From the NCBI RefSeq assembly GCF_011682145.1, contig NZ_WHJH01000033.1, positions 1-64,000 on the forward strand: a stretch of DNA of 64,000 bases, written 5' to 3'. The stretch comes from Massilia mucilaginosa. Lineage in GTDB: Bacteria > Pseudomonadota > Gammaproteobacteria > Burkholderiales > Burkholderiaceae_D. Positions 17,282 to 26,100 of this stretch are shown here, one piece after another. Within the stretch, counting starts at the first letter, position 1. Every line of letters starts with the position of its first letter. Under the pieces are notes generated by a model. It saw only the letters and a list, made by a program, of their open reading frames with translations. It did not search any database and was not told the origin of the DNA. A program made the translations under genes and the position numbers.

Positions 17282-17328
17282 GGTCGGCCGGGTTTCGCGC
17301 AGATCGAACTGACATCAGAAAGCCATCC

Positions 17329-17937
17329 ATGCCCAATCGCTCAGTACTATTGAACACATCGGTCCTGACCAGCAACCCGTTTGCACTGGCCCGCGATCGG
17401 CACAAACCGGGAAACAGCTATGCGGAAGTGGCCGAGAGTAACTTCAGCATCCCCATCCCCTGGTTTTTCTGCTTCAAGCCGGAAGATTTTCACCTGGTGA
17501 CGGTGCAGTACGATGACGACGAGGCCGACGGCGACTACGCCGAGGACGAAGCGCCCTTTGTCATCGCCTTGCCCTGCACGAGCGTGGCCCAGGCGCTGGA
17601 CAACATGGCGCGGGCATTCTGGCACTTCGAGGCCATTGCCGGCGACAAGGTCATCGGCAAGGCTTATTGGCAAAAAGCGATGGACTCGCTGGCGGCACTG
17701 CCGCTGCCCTTCCTGGCCATGAATCCGCTTGAGTTCATGTGGCTGGGCAAGCCGCTGGAGTATGCGGCGTTGATCAAGGAAGCCTTTGGCGGCGGACCAA
17801 CGGCCATGGCGCAGATCAAACACCTGTCTTGCTACAAGGATGGCGTCGTGCCGTACCCACCCGAGATGCTCACGCGTGAAAAGTGGGGGGACGAGCGCCT
17901 CGCCAATGCGGTCGCGCTCGACGGGGGTTTCCGCTGA
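17329..17937 (+). CDS. uncharacterised protein, tandem paralogue 2
   Basis: A 202-residue paralogue of the preceding protein. The N-terminal 35 residues and the C-terminal ERLANAVALDGGF are nearly identical, while the acidic middle (DDDEADGDYAEDEA) has drifted. The duplication includes the ribosome-site region. No domain or motif points to a function. Confidence 0.72.
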   Translation: MPNRSVLLNTSVLTSNPFALARDRHKPGNSYAEVAESNFSIPIPWFFCFKPEDFHLVTVQYDDDEADGDYAEDEAPFVIALPCTSVAQALDNMARAFWHFEAIAGDKVIGKAYWQKAMDSLAALPLPFLAMNPLEFMWLGKPLEYAALIKEAFGGGPTAMAQIKHLSCYKDGVVPYPPEMLTREKWGDERLANAVALDGGFR

Positions 17938-18156
17938 TGGCGGCATGCCAACGCTTGAGAACCTGAATCTTCAGCAACCCAGACGCCGGTGTTTGATATT
18001 GGTCAAGGGCCAAAGACAGTTTTGCGACGGCGCCTTCGATGGCACTGGTAGCCTCCTCCGTACCGACGTATGAATCCTGCCTTAATGCATCTCCGACAAC
18101 AAATTTCCTCACGGCAGTTCAAGTAGAATAGCTTCTTTACCCCACGGCCGGCAGGA

Positions 18157-20064
18157 ATGACTTCTCACGACACCGATATCGCTCTCCTGCCACCGTATGA
18201 ACGACTGTTCGGTCCGGTTACTCAGGCACGCATCATGCGCCTGTTGCTGATATATCTGATCATGCTCGGCGCAGGTTCGGCCTTGCTGCTCCTGTCGCGC
18301 CATGACCAGCTGCACATCCTGGGCCTGGGCCTGATCCTGCCCGGCGGCGGCTTTTTGGCCCATGCCGACATCTGCAGCGCCGCCGGCATCAGCCACCTGC
18401 TGGCCGCGGCCGCCGGCATGGCCGCTTTCGGCGTCTCGCTGCTGATCTGGTTCGGCACCGGCAATATCCTGGCGCCGCCCGTCGCCTGGCTCGGCATGGC
18501 CGTCGGCGCGGCCACCATGCGCCATGGCGCCGTGCGTGCCGCCACCATCGACTTGGTCTTCACCGGCGTGGGCATCGTTCTCCTGGCGCTGGCCATCGCC
18601 ATGGCCGCCCGTTTCGCCCTGGCGCGCCGCCAAAGGAAGATCGACAACGCCTACCTCGCCAGTCAAACCGGCCGCTTGAGCCACATCTTCGACGCCGCCC
18701 CGGATGCCGGCCGCGCGCCCGAGATGTCGCTCGAGCACCTGCGCCGTCTGCGCTTCGCCCTCGACCGGGCCCTGCAACCGCTCGGCCAGTTCAACGGCTT
18801 CGAAAAAATCGACCAGTTCCAGACTGCCGCCACGCGCTACCAGTTGAACTTCCTCGCGTATGGCGTGGCGCTCACGCAGGCGCGCTACACGCCGGCGTTT
18901 CGCGGCTACATGCACGAGGCCCAGATCGCACTGCTCGACAAACAGGCGCAGCACCAGGTCTGGTCGTACTGGAAGCTGGAGAACCTGTGGGGTAACCTGC
19001 AAGCCGACCCGGACCCGGTCGCGCGCGAGAACATCATGTACACCGGCTTCGTGGCGCTGCAAATGGCGCTGTTCAGTGCCAGCACCGGGCGCCGCGATTT
19101 TTCCGAAGCCGGCCGCTTCACGCTCGTCCATCCGTCGGGCCGGCGCTACCCGCACGATGCCGGCTCGCTGATCCGGCGTCTCGAACACGAATACACGACC
19201 TCGCCCTACTACCTGATCGCCTGCGAGCCGAACTGGGTCTACCCGCTGTGTAACACCATCGGCGCCAGCGCGATCATGGCCTTCGACGCGCAGCATGGAG
19301 AGCAGCGCTGGGCCGGCCGCGCGCACGACTTCCGCCACAACCTGGACGCCGAATTCCTCGATGGCCGCGGGCGCTTCATTCCCTGCAAGTCGGCGCGCAC
19401 GGGCCTGGCCCTGCCGGCCATCGGCGGCGCGATGCCGCTGGCGATGCCGTGCTTCTTCCTGAACGTGGTCGCTCCCGATCTGGCGCGCCGCCAGTGGCTG
19501 CTGCTGCGGCGCCAGTTGTTCACGCCCGATGGCGCCTTCCGCCGCCGCGCCTTCTGGCCTGTCGACACCGGCAATTATGGTTTCTCGCGCGCCAGCGCCT
19601 ACAGCGCCACCGCGCTGGCTGCGGCCGAATTGGGCGACAGCGCCGTCTACCACGCCTGCATGGAGGCGCTGGAAGCGGAGTGCCCGAGTGTGCTCAAGGA
19701 TGGCGTGATCCACCGCGTGCGCGCCTCGGTCTGGGCGCACGGCGTCGAGCTGATGGCGCGCGCCGGCACGCGCAATGGCTTCCGCCAGGTGATTAGTGAG
19801 CCGCGTGCAGTGGCGGGGCCGCAGCTCGATGCCCTGGCCTACCCCGACATCCTGGTCGCCAGCGCCCACGCGGGCGAGCAGGGCTTGCGCGCGGTGCTGT
19901 ACGCCGACGGCATCCACACGATCGGCCTCGTCGGCCTGCAGGCGCACGGTGTGTACCTCGCTAACGATGTTACCGTGACAGCCGATGCGAACGGCAAGGC
20001 AAGCTTGCGCATGCCGTTCGCCGGACGCACAAACCTGCACGTTCAAGCCCGGGGAGGCAGATAA
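18157..20064 (+). CDS. membrane protein with linalool dehydratase/isomerase-like domain
   Basis: A 635-residue protein. Residues about 25-165 contain four to five transmembrane segments and the rest is a soluble domain. Motifs NIMYTGF, LIRRLEHEY and IACEPNWVYPLCN match the linalool dehydratase/isomerase (LDI) family. The two cysteines C356 and C365 have the 9-residue spacing of the catalytic pair of LDI, which acts on monoterpene alcohols. The substrate here is unknown. The stop overlaps the following 43-codon ORF by 1 nt, and DgkA follows, so the three form one tightly coupled unit. A ribosome site AGGA precedes the ATG. Confidence 0.75.
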   Translation: MTSHDTDIALLPPYERLFGPVTQARIMRLLLIYLIMLGAGSALLLLSRHDQLHILGLGLILPGGGFLAHADICSAAGISHLLAAAAGMAAFGVSLLIWFGTGNILAPPVAWLGMAVGAATMRHGAVRAATIDLVFTGVGIVLLALAIAMAARFALARRQRKIDNAYLASQTGRLSHIFDAAPDAGRAPEMSLEHLRRLRFALDRALQPLGQFNGFEKIDQFQTAATRYQLNFLAYGVALTQARYTPAFRGYMHEAQIALLDKQAQHQVWSYWKLENLWGNLQADPDPVARENIMYTGFVALQMALFSASTGRRDFSEAGRFTLVHPSGRRYPHDAGSLIRRLEHEYTTSPYYLIACEPNWVYPLCNTIGASAIMAFDAQHGEQRWAGRAHDFRHNLDAEFLDGRGRFIPCKSARTGLALPAIGGAMPLAMPCFFLNVVAPDLARRQWLLLRRQLFTPDGAFRRRAFWPVDTGNYGFSRASAYSATALAAAELGDSAVYHACMEALEAECPSVLKDGVIHRVRASVWAHGVELMARAGTRNGFRQVISEPRAVAGPQLDALAYPDILVASAHAGEQGLRAVLYADGIHTIGLVGLQAHGVYLANDVTVTADANGKASLRMPFAGRTNLHVQARGGR

Positions 20065-20195
20065 TGGCTTGCTGCGTCCTGCTGGCCGCTGTGCTGGGCG
20101 GCGTCGCCGGCATCACATCGTGGCTGACCATATCGGCCCGCCGTCCCGGCGCAGCGCAGGACTGGCGCTTGATCAAACCTACGGATACACCATGA
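20064..20195 (+). CDS. 43-residue single-pass membrane micro-ORF
   Basis: ATG at 20064 overlaps the preceding stop (TAATG) and follows GGGGAGG at a suitable distance. Its own stop overlaps the dgkA start (ATGA). The peptide begins MACCVLLAAVLGGVAGITSW and continues with a short polar tail, so it has one hydrophobic helix and a cysteine pair at positions 3-4. The interlocked start and stop signals on both sides strongly suggest it is translated. No family recognised. Confidence 0.65.
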   Translation: MACCVLLAAVLGGVAGITSWLTISARRPGAAQDWRLIKPTDTP

Positions 20196-20578
20196 ACGAA
20201 ACCAAGAACGTCGGCACGCCGCAGCGCTTTTCGCTGGCGGCCCGCTCCAAGAGCTTCGGCTACGCCATCGCGGGCATTGTCTTCATGCTCAAGACCCAGC
20301 ACAACGCCTGGCTGCACCTGGCCGCCAGCGTGATCGTGGTCGGCCTCGGGCTGTACTTCAATGTCAGCAGCGCCGACTGGCGCTGGCTGGTGGCCGCCAT
20401 GGTGGCGGTGTGGGTGGCCGAAACCATCAACACCGCCGTCGAATACGTGTGCGACGTGGTCTCGCCGGGCTACGCGATCGCCGTCAAGCACGCCAAGGAC
20501 ATCGGCGCCGGCGGCGTGCTCATTGCCGCCGCCGGCGCGGTGCTGATCGGCGCCCTGACCTTCTGGCCATATCTTTAG
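20192..20578 (+). CDS. dgkA: DgkA-family diacylglycerol/undecaprenol kinase
   Basis: A 128-residue inner-membrane kinase with three helices. The family core [13 protein letters not shown] and the downstream [14 protein letters not shown] are clear. Members phosphorylate diacylglycerol or undecaprenol using ATP. Because it follows an LDI-like protein, an isoprenoid alcohol substrate is worth considering. The start overlaps the micro-ORF. Its stop overlaps the convergent arsH stop by 4 nt. Confidence 0.88.
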   Translation: MNETKNVGTPQRFSLAARSKSFGYAIAGIVFMLKTQHNAWLHLAASVIVVGLGLYFNVSSADWRWLVAAMVAVWVAETINTAVEYVCDVVSPGYAIAVKHAKDIGAGGVLIAAAGAVLIGALTFWPYL

Positions 20579-21318
20579 ACCGGGCGCTGGGCGGCATCCC
20601 GTTGGGCGGCATCCCGTTGGGCGGCATCCCGTTGGGCGGCATCCCGTCGTTCGCTGTAGCGTTCCACCAGATAATCGCTGCGCTCGCGCAGCAGCAAGGT
20701 GAACTTGAACAGCTCTTCCATCACATCGACCACGCGGTCGTAAAACGGCGACGGCTTCATGCGCCCCGCTTCGTCGAACTGCTCGTAGGCCTTGGGCACC
20801 GACGACTGGTTCGGTATCGTCACCATGCGCATCCAGCGCCCCAGCAGGCGCAGGGTGTTGACGGTATTGAACGACTGCGAGCCGCCCGACACCTGCATCA
20901 CCGCCAGGGTGCGTCCCTGGGTCGGGCGCGTGGAGCCGACTTCCAGCGGAATCCAGTCGATCTGGTTTTTCATCACCGAGGTGATCGCGCCATGCCGCTC
21001 GGGGCTGCACCACACCTGCCCTTCCGACCAGAGCGACAAGGCGCGCAGCTCCGCCACCTTGGGATGGGTGACCGCTTCGCTGTCGGTCATGGGCAAGCCG
21101 TGCGGATCGAAAATCCGGACCTCGGCACCCATGTGCGCCAGGATGCGCGCCGCTTCTTGAGTCAGGAAGCGGCTGAACGAGCGCTCGCGCAGGGAGCCGT
21201 ACAGCAGCAGGATGCGCGGCGGATGATCGAAGCGCGCGGGCGGCGCCAGTTGCTCCAGCGTCGGCAGGTCGAACTGCGCTTCGGCCAGGTTCGGCAGGCT
21301 CATGTCGTTCAGGTCCAT
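20575..21318 (-). CDS. arsH: ArsH-type NADPH-dependent FMN reductase
   Basis: A 247-residue flavodoxin-fold protein of the arsenic-resistance family ([15 protein letters not shown] phosphate-binding loop, [18 protein letters not shown]). ArsH oxidises trivalent organoarsenicals or reduces quinones. It starts 1 nt beyond the arsC stop, so arsC-arsH is an operon. The C terminus ends in four DAAQR pentapeptides encoded by a 15-bp tandem repeat, an extension not needed for the fold. Confidence 0.9.
   Translation of the reverse strand: MDLNDMSLPNLAEAQFDLPTLEQLAPPARFDHPPRILLLYGSLRERSFSRFLTQEAARILAHMGAEVRIFDPHGLPMTDSEAVTHPKVAELRALSLWSEGQVWCSPERHGAITSVMKNQIDWIPLEVGSTRPTQGRTLAVMQVSGGSQSFNTVNTLRLLGRWMRMVTIPNQSSVPKAYEQFDEAGRMKPSPFYDRVVDVMEELFKFTLLLRERSDYLVERYSERRDAAQRDAAQRDAAQRDAAQRPV
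20589..20648 (-). repeat. four tandem 15-bp repeats in the arsH tail
   Basis: Four head-to-tail copies of a 15-bp unit (20589, 20604, 20619, 20634) are identical except at the last base of the fourth. They are in frame and encode DAAQR four times at the ArsH C terminus. Copy number is likely to vary through slippage. Confidence 0.93.
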
Positions 21319-21675
21319 TCAGGCGTCCTTCGGCGGCAGGATATCAAGTACCAGGTCGCCCGGACGGCACAGGCGCACGCCGAGCGGCGTGACCACGAAC
21401 GGGCGGTTGATCAGGGTCGGATGGGCCACCATGGCATCGAGCAGGGCATCGTCGGCGGCATCGGCCAGGCCAAGATCGGCGTATTCCTGTTCCTTGGTGC
21501 GCATGGCGGCGCGCACGGACAGGCCGGCGCGGCCAATCAGGCCTGCCAGCACGGCGCGCGTGGGCGGTTCGGCGAGGTAGTCGATGATGTGCGGATCAAA
21601 GCCGCTGGCGAGGATGAGTTCAAGGGCGCGCCGCGAGTTGCTGCAGCGCGCGTTGTGATAGATCGTGATGGTCAT
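21319..21675 (-). CDS. arsC: ArsC-family (glutaredoxin-type) arsenate reductase
   Basis: A 118-residue thioredoxin-fold protein with the active-site sequence HNARCSNSR and the arginine-containing RPFVVTPLGVRLCRP region of ArsC/Spx-like reductases. It reduces arsenate to arsenite with glutathione/glutaredoxin. First gene of arsC-arsH. No arsenite exporter or arsR lies nearby, so export and regulation must be encoded elsewhere. Confidence 0.9.
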   Translation of the reverse strand: MTITIYHNARCSNSRRALELILASGFDPHIIDYLAEPPTRAVLAGLIGRAGLSVRAAMRTKEQEYADLGLADAADDALLDAMVAHPTLINRPFVVTPLGVRLCRPGDLVLDILPPKDA

Positions 21676-21712
21676 GGCGGATTCGCGCGCGATGCGGGCT
21701 CGTTTTGATGTT

Positions 21713-21726
21713 TCAATAATAGTCGA
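21713..21726 (-). promoter_or_regulatory. possible ArsR-type operator before arsC
   Basis: On the minus strand TCGA-CTATTA-TTGA fits the TCAA-N6-TTGA pattern of ArsR sites with one mismatch, within the wider imperfect palindrome 21711-21728. A second 9-bp inverted repeat (21702-21710 and 21734-21742) encloses it. It lies 38 nt upstream of the arsC start. The regulator itself is not in the window. Confidence 0.45.
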
Positions 21727-21758
21727 AATGACCCATCAAAACAAGCCGTTGTCCTTCC

Positions 21759-22154
21759 TCAGGCCATGGCGGCGAGCAGGAACACCCCTGTCGCCGCCAT
21801 GGCGGCACCGGCCATGCGCGTCAACCGGGCACCGCCCGCCGCATATCCCGCCGCCAGCAGCAGCGCGAATCCGGCCACCAGCGCCGCCGGCACGCTCGCG
21901 GCCAGCCCCGCTTCGACCTGCATGCCCACCTGCGCGACCGCGCCGAGCGCCATCATCACCACGAAGGCAGGCAACAGCGTGCCCCTGCCCTGCTGGCGGC
22001 TCCACAAGCCCACACCCAGCATGGCCAGCAGATGATCGATCCCGGTCAAGGGGTGCGCGAAGCCCGCCGCGAATCCGGCCGCGGCCTCGTGACCGGGATG
22101 GGCGGCGGCGGGCAGCGCGAGCAGGCACAGTGCGATGGCGAGTGTCTTTTTCAT
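21759..22154 (-). CDS. shortened HupE/UreJ-family membrane protein
   Basis: 131 residues from the ATG at 22154, which follows GAGAGA. Signal-like N terminus, HPGH, and the family signature GFAHPLTGIDHLLAMLGVGLW identify HupE/UreJ, membrane proteins linked to nickel or cobalt uptake. Family members are near 190 residues. Here the middle portion with the second histidine motif (HGxAHG) is missing, and the protein passes directly to its last helices. It may be a shortened but stable variant or a decaying gene. The reading frame is open upstream into a transposase remnant. Confidence 0.7.
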   Translation of the reverse strand: MKKTLAIALCLLALPAAAHPGHEAAAGFAAGFAHPLTGIDHLLAMLGVGLWSRQQGRGTLLPAFVVMMALGAVAQVGMQVEAGLAASVPAALVAGFALLLAAGYAAGGARLTRMAGAAMAATGVFLLAAMA

Positions 22155-22209
22155 GCTGTGTTCTCTCTCAGAGCCTATCCCAGTAGATCGGGGAGAGCGG
22201 ACGGCGACA

Positions 22210-23145
22210 TGCGCGTAGGCGACATGCGCGACGGAGCTCGCATCATGCGGTAGCGGCGAAGGTTCCGTTAAACGGTCCAGCACTGGCAGATGGTGATGCT
22301 CGCGTTTCATGGCGATCATCGGCACGATCCCAGCGTCTTCACAGACGGCGATATTGGCGGCGCTGAAATAGCCGGTGTCGGCCAGGACTTGGCTTATCTG
22401 CCCCAACTGCTTCTGGCGCTCGGTCAGCACTGCCAGCATGGGTTCAATCTACTGGTTGTCGTTGCCCGCTTGTGTAACGAAGCCGCCCACGATCAGCATG
22501 CTGTCTGTATCGAGCGCCGCCTGAGCGTTGTAGCATTGATCGAAACCGCCGCCCACTTTCATGATGCGTGATTCTTCATCGGTCAGGTTAATCTGATCCT
22601 TGTCCTGCGGCCCCGCTGGTGGGCGGCTCAGGAACTTTGCCGCCGGGCTGACGACCGGCTTCGCGCTTGGCACGTCGCTTGGACATCTTGGACGCGTACT
22701 CGGTTTGTGCTTGTGCGTCGCGTTCCCGCGCACGTTCTTCCAGCTTGCGCCTGGCCTCGTCCAACGCGGCCAGGCGCTCTTGGCGCCGCGCGATTTCCTG
22801 TGGCACGTCCATGCCGTCCGGCACTTGTTTGCGGTCCTCGCTTTCCGCCAGCGCCATCAACTGCTTGACCTCCTGCTGCAATTGCGTCTCGATCTTCTTG
22901 ATGTGACCCCACGACAGCGCGCTGTGACGGCTGGCGTTGGCTTTGACCTTGCTGCCGTCAACAGCAATCTTGCCCAGCTTGAGCATGCCTGTCTCGCGCG
23001 CCAGCATCAGCACTTGCACGAACAGCTGCTCGAACTGGGCACCACAGCGGCGGCGGAACGCGGCCAAGGTAGCTTGCAACAGCTCGGTTGGCCAGACTTG
23101 GCGCAAGGCAGCGCACCGTTGCAACAGCAGTGAACCAACAGGGTG
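22210..23145 (-). pseudogene. decayed IS1182-family transposase
   Basis: The reading from 23130 downward (LGKIAVDGSKVKANASRHSAL, then the long coiled region) is typical of IS1182-type transposases. A 1-nt gain in a G4 run (22611-22614 on the plus strand) shifts the frame before DKDQINLTDEESRIMK, and a TAG at 22449-22451 replaces a glutamine codon before EPMLAVLTERQKQLG. The N-terminal part is missing, and homology stops near PLPHDA around 22220. No terminal inverted repeats are visible. The copy is inactive. Confidence 0.82.
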
Positions 23146-23168
23146 GCCGGCATGAGCCGGCCGCCACC
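23142..23168 (-). terminator. GC-rich hairpin after pilY1
   Basis: GGTGGCCGGC, a short ATGA loop and GCCGGCCGCCACC form a stem with a 3-nt bulge just beyond the pilY1 stop. It lacks a T-run and could reduce read-through or stabilise the transcript end. It also marks the boundary with the transposase remnant. Confidence 0.4.
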
Positions 23169-23173
23169 TCTGC

Positions 23174-26100
23174 TTATTCGCCCGACACGGCGCTGTAAGC
23201 GCGCTTGCGGGTGTTGCCAACCACCGGATCGAGCGGCTGGGTGCCGTACGGCGCGCTGGTGGCTGGCGTGCCCGATACACTGCTGGCGCCTTTTTGCGCC
23301 GCGCCGATGATCACGGTACGGCGCTTACCGTCGACTTTGACGCCGAGCGCCACCACCGGCGTCGGTGGCAAGCCGCCACCGACGAACCCGGTACGGCGCG
23401 CGCCGCCGCAGGTGCCCTTGACCCCGATCGCGCCGGAACCGTTGAACAGGTTGACCCAGTAGCCGGCCGCTTCGCCCAAGGTGCTCGAGCAGGTGCCTTC
23501 GAGCGCCGGCGTGGCCCGGTTAGTGCTGAAGGTCACCATGCCGCCGGCAATCAGCGCGCTGGTGACCACTTGTTCACCCTTGTACGGCAGGCTCATGAAC
23601 CAGCCCACCATCGACGAGCCGGGCAGCACACCTTCCTTTTTGCAATCGGTGTTGCCGGTGTAGTCGGCCAGCGCGGTGTCGAGGTTGTGCGCCGCAGCGC
23701 GCGTGCCCAGCGCCAGGTCGTCGCGCAGCGCCAGGTCGTCGCGGTACACGTAGAAGCGGTTGACGACGCCGCCATACGGATAGTGCGTCTCGAGCGGATG
23801 CTCGCGGTCGCCCGAACCGATCGCCACATACGCCTTGGTACCGACAGCCACCACCGCCGGCGCGAACAGGAATTTGCGTCCGGCACCGGCGGTGTAGGCC
23901 ACCTTGCGGCTGCGCCAGTCGTCTTTCGCCAGCGCGCTCAGGCTGGACGGATCGTTGACGAAATCGATGCGGTACAGGCTGCCGCCGATATCGGCCGCGA
24001 AGGCATAATCGGCCATGCCGTCATTATTGATGTCGACCGTGGCAAGGTCGGCCGCCACGCCGCGATCTGTGCTGAACGAGCGCACCACGCTACCGGTGTC
24101 GGCATCGAGCAGGTACACCTTGCCGCCCTTGGTAGCGCCGCAGTCGGGCTCGATCTTGTTGGCGTCCTCACACTTGTCGTAGCCGCCGCCGACGATGACC
24201 AGCGGACGCGGTCCGGTAGCGTCCTTGTACCCCTTGACCTTGATCACGCGTGGCATCGACCAGCTCTGGCCCATGTCGGTCATGCCGGTGGTGCAGGTGC
24301 TGTCGGCGTCCGTCTCGCAGCCGGCTTTCCACTTGAACGCCGGTGCCGTCGGCGAGCTCACGTCCAGGGCATAGATCATGCGGCCGCCACGGCGCATGGT
24401 CGGGTAGATCCATACCTTGCTGTCGGTCACATTCTGATACAGGCCAATCGAACCATCGAAGAAGTAATCCTTGGCCGTCGGTGCCGGCGTTGGCGCCACG
24501 ACCGTCAGGCCGGGGTAGGAGATCTGTGGACTGTTGCTCTTCAGGCGGCCCAGCTTGGTGAAGAATTCTGGCGCCACGAACGACCATTGCTCGACGCCGG
24601 TCGAGGCATCGATGGCGTGCAGGGCACCGCCATTGCCACCGTAAAACACGGTGACGCCCTTGTTCGGCAGCGCGGCGGTGCCGTAATTGACCGGCATTGG
24701 CCGCGAGTGGATCACGTCGCCGTGGATCGAGGGCCGCGCCGAGCCGGTGGTCTCGAGATTCTTCTTCTCGTTGTTGACATCCTCGCCGCGGATGAAGTTG
24801 ACCACATCCTCGTCGAGCGTGGAATTGACGGCGGTGAACGGGACCAGGGTGCCGGCCGACAAGGTCAGCATGTTGCGCTTGAGCGTGGCGGAATTGCTGC
24901 CCCCGGTGGCAACGTTGCCCTGACGCAGAACCTGCGCCGCGGCCCCTTTTTCCACGAACGGCCCGTCGGGCGCGTCGGAAAACGGACTCACGCCCACCCC
25001 CAGGGTCGGACAGGTACTGATCGGCGCCGGATCCAGACCCAGGCCGCTCCAATAGGCGCCGCTGTCCTTGGTCCAGTTACTGTTGGCGCAGGCGGTGACG
25101 AAACCGGTGTTCGGATTGAGCGCGGGCACGCCGCTGGCGTCGGCCAGGTCGATGCCGATGCCGTCGGCATTGCCGATCAGCTGGTAGCGTTTCAGGTTAC
25201 CGAACCAGCGCGGCGCGGCGTCTGGATCGGGACGGAACATGCCGATGAACAGCTGGTTCTCGTTTTGCGAGCGGTTGGTGGCGTTCACCGGCAGGCTGGT
25301 CGAGGCGAATGCCGTATTCACCGCCTGGATCTCGGTCATGATGACTTTCAGGGCCGCCTTGATCTCGTTCTCGTTGGTGGCCTTGAAGTACTTGCCGCCG
25401 CCGGCTTTCGCCATGCTCAGCAGCAAAGAGGTGGTTTCCGCGTTCGGCTGGGCGTTATGGACGTCAATGGTATAGGTGGTCACGGACGGGCGGATATCCG
25501 AATTGTCGACCGGAATGCCATTGTCATGCATGAAGCGGACCCACTCGTCGGCGTTGGCCGGGCCGGTGTCGGTCGTGGTCGTGCCGGTCGGCACGTTGGT
25601 GATGAATATGTTCTTGCCCAGGATCTCGTACACGCTCTTGCCGGCTTCGCACACCTTGTCCGGCTTGGTGGTCGCGCCGCCGACCACGCAGCCGTTGGTA
25701 AATGTGCTGCACGCACTGGCGAACTCGGTCACGCTGGCCACCGCCAGCGTTTCGTTGGCATAGCAGGTGCTGGTCACGCCCACCGGGCTGGTCTCGGTCA
25801 CGCTGGTCGAGGTGTGCTTCGGCAGCGGCAGCTGGGTCACAGGCAGCACGTTGCCGTCCTTATCTTGATTGTTGGAAAGCACTTTGAGCGCGTTGGAATT
25901 GGCGGTGCTGTCGGCGGTCGGCCCGGACGAGCTTGGGTTGCTGATGAAGATGACGAAGTTCTTGCCGCAGGTATTGGCACTCGTGATGGGCGCCTGGAAG
26001 CGGGTATAGGTGGACTTGTGCCCTTCCGCATAGCCGCGCTCGTCGGCAATGTCCAGGGTGGCCGGGCCCGATGTGGCGCCGACCCCGGCTAAATAATTGT

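Noticed and set aside
17938-18156. Minus-strand 80-codon frame between the tandem paralogues and the LDI-like gene
   Set aside because: It has no recognisable family, no clear ribosome site, and overlaps the paralogue end. The gap is treated as intergenic.
20589-20648. Short tandem repeats considered as a CRISPR or iteron array
   Set aside because: Units are directly adjacent without spacers and encode in-frame DAAQR pentapeptides of ArsH.
23294-26092. 932-codon open frame opposite pilY1
   Set aside because: Antisense shadow. The minus-strand product is a clear PilY1 in operon with other minor pilins.
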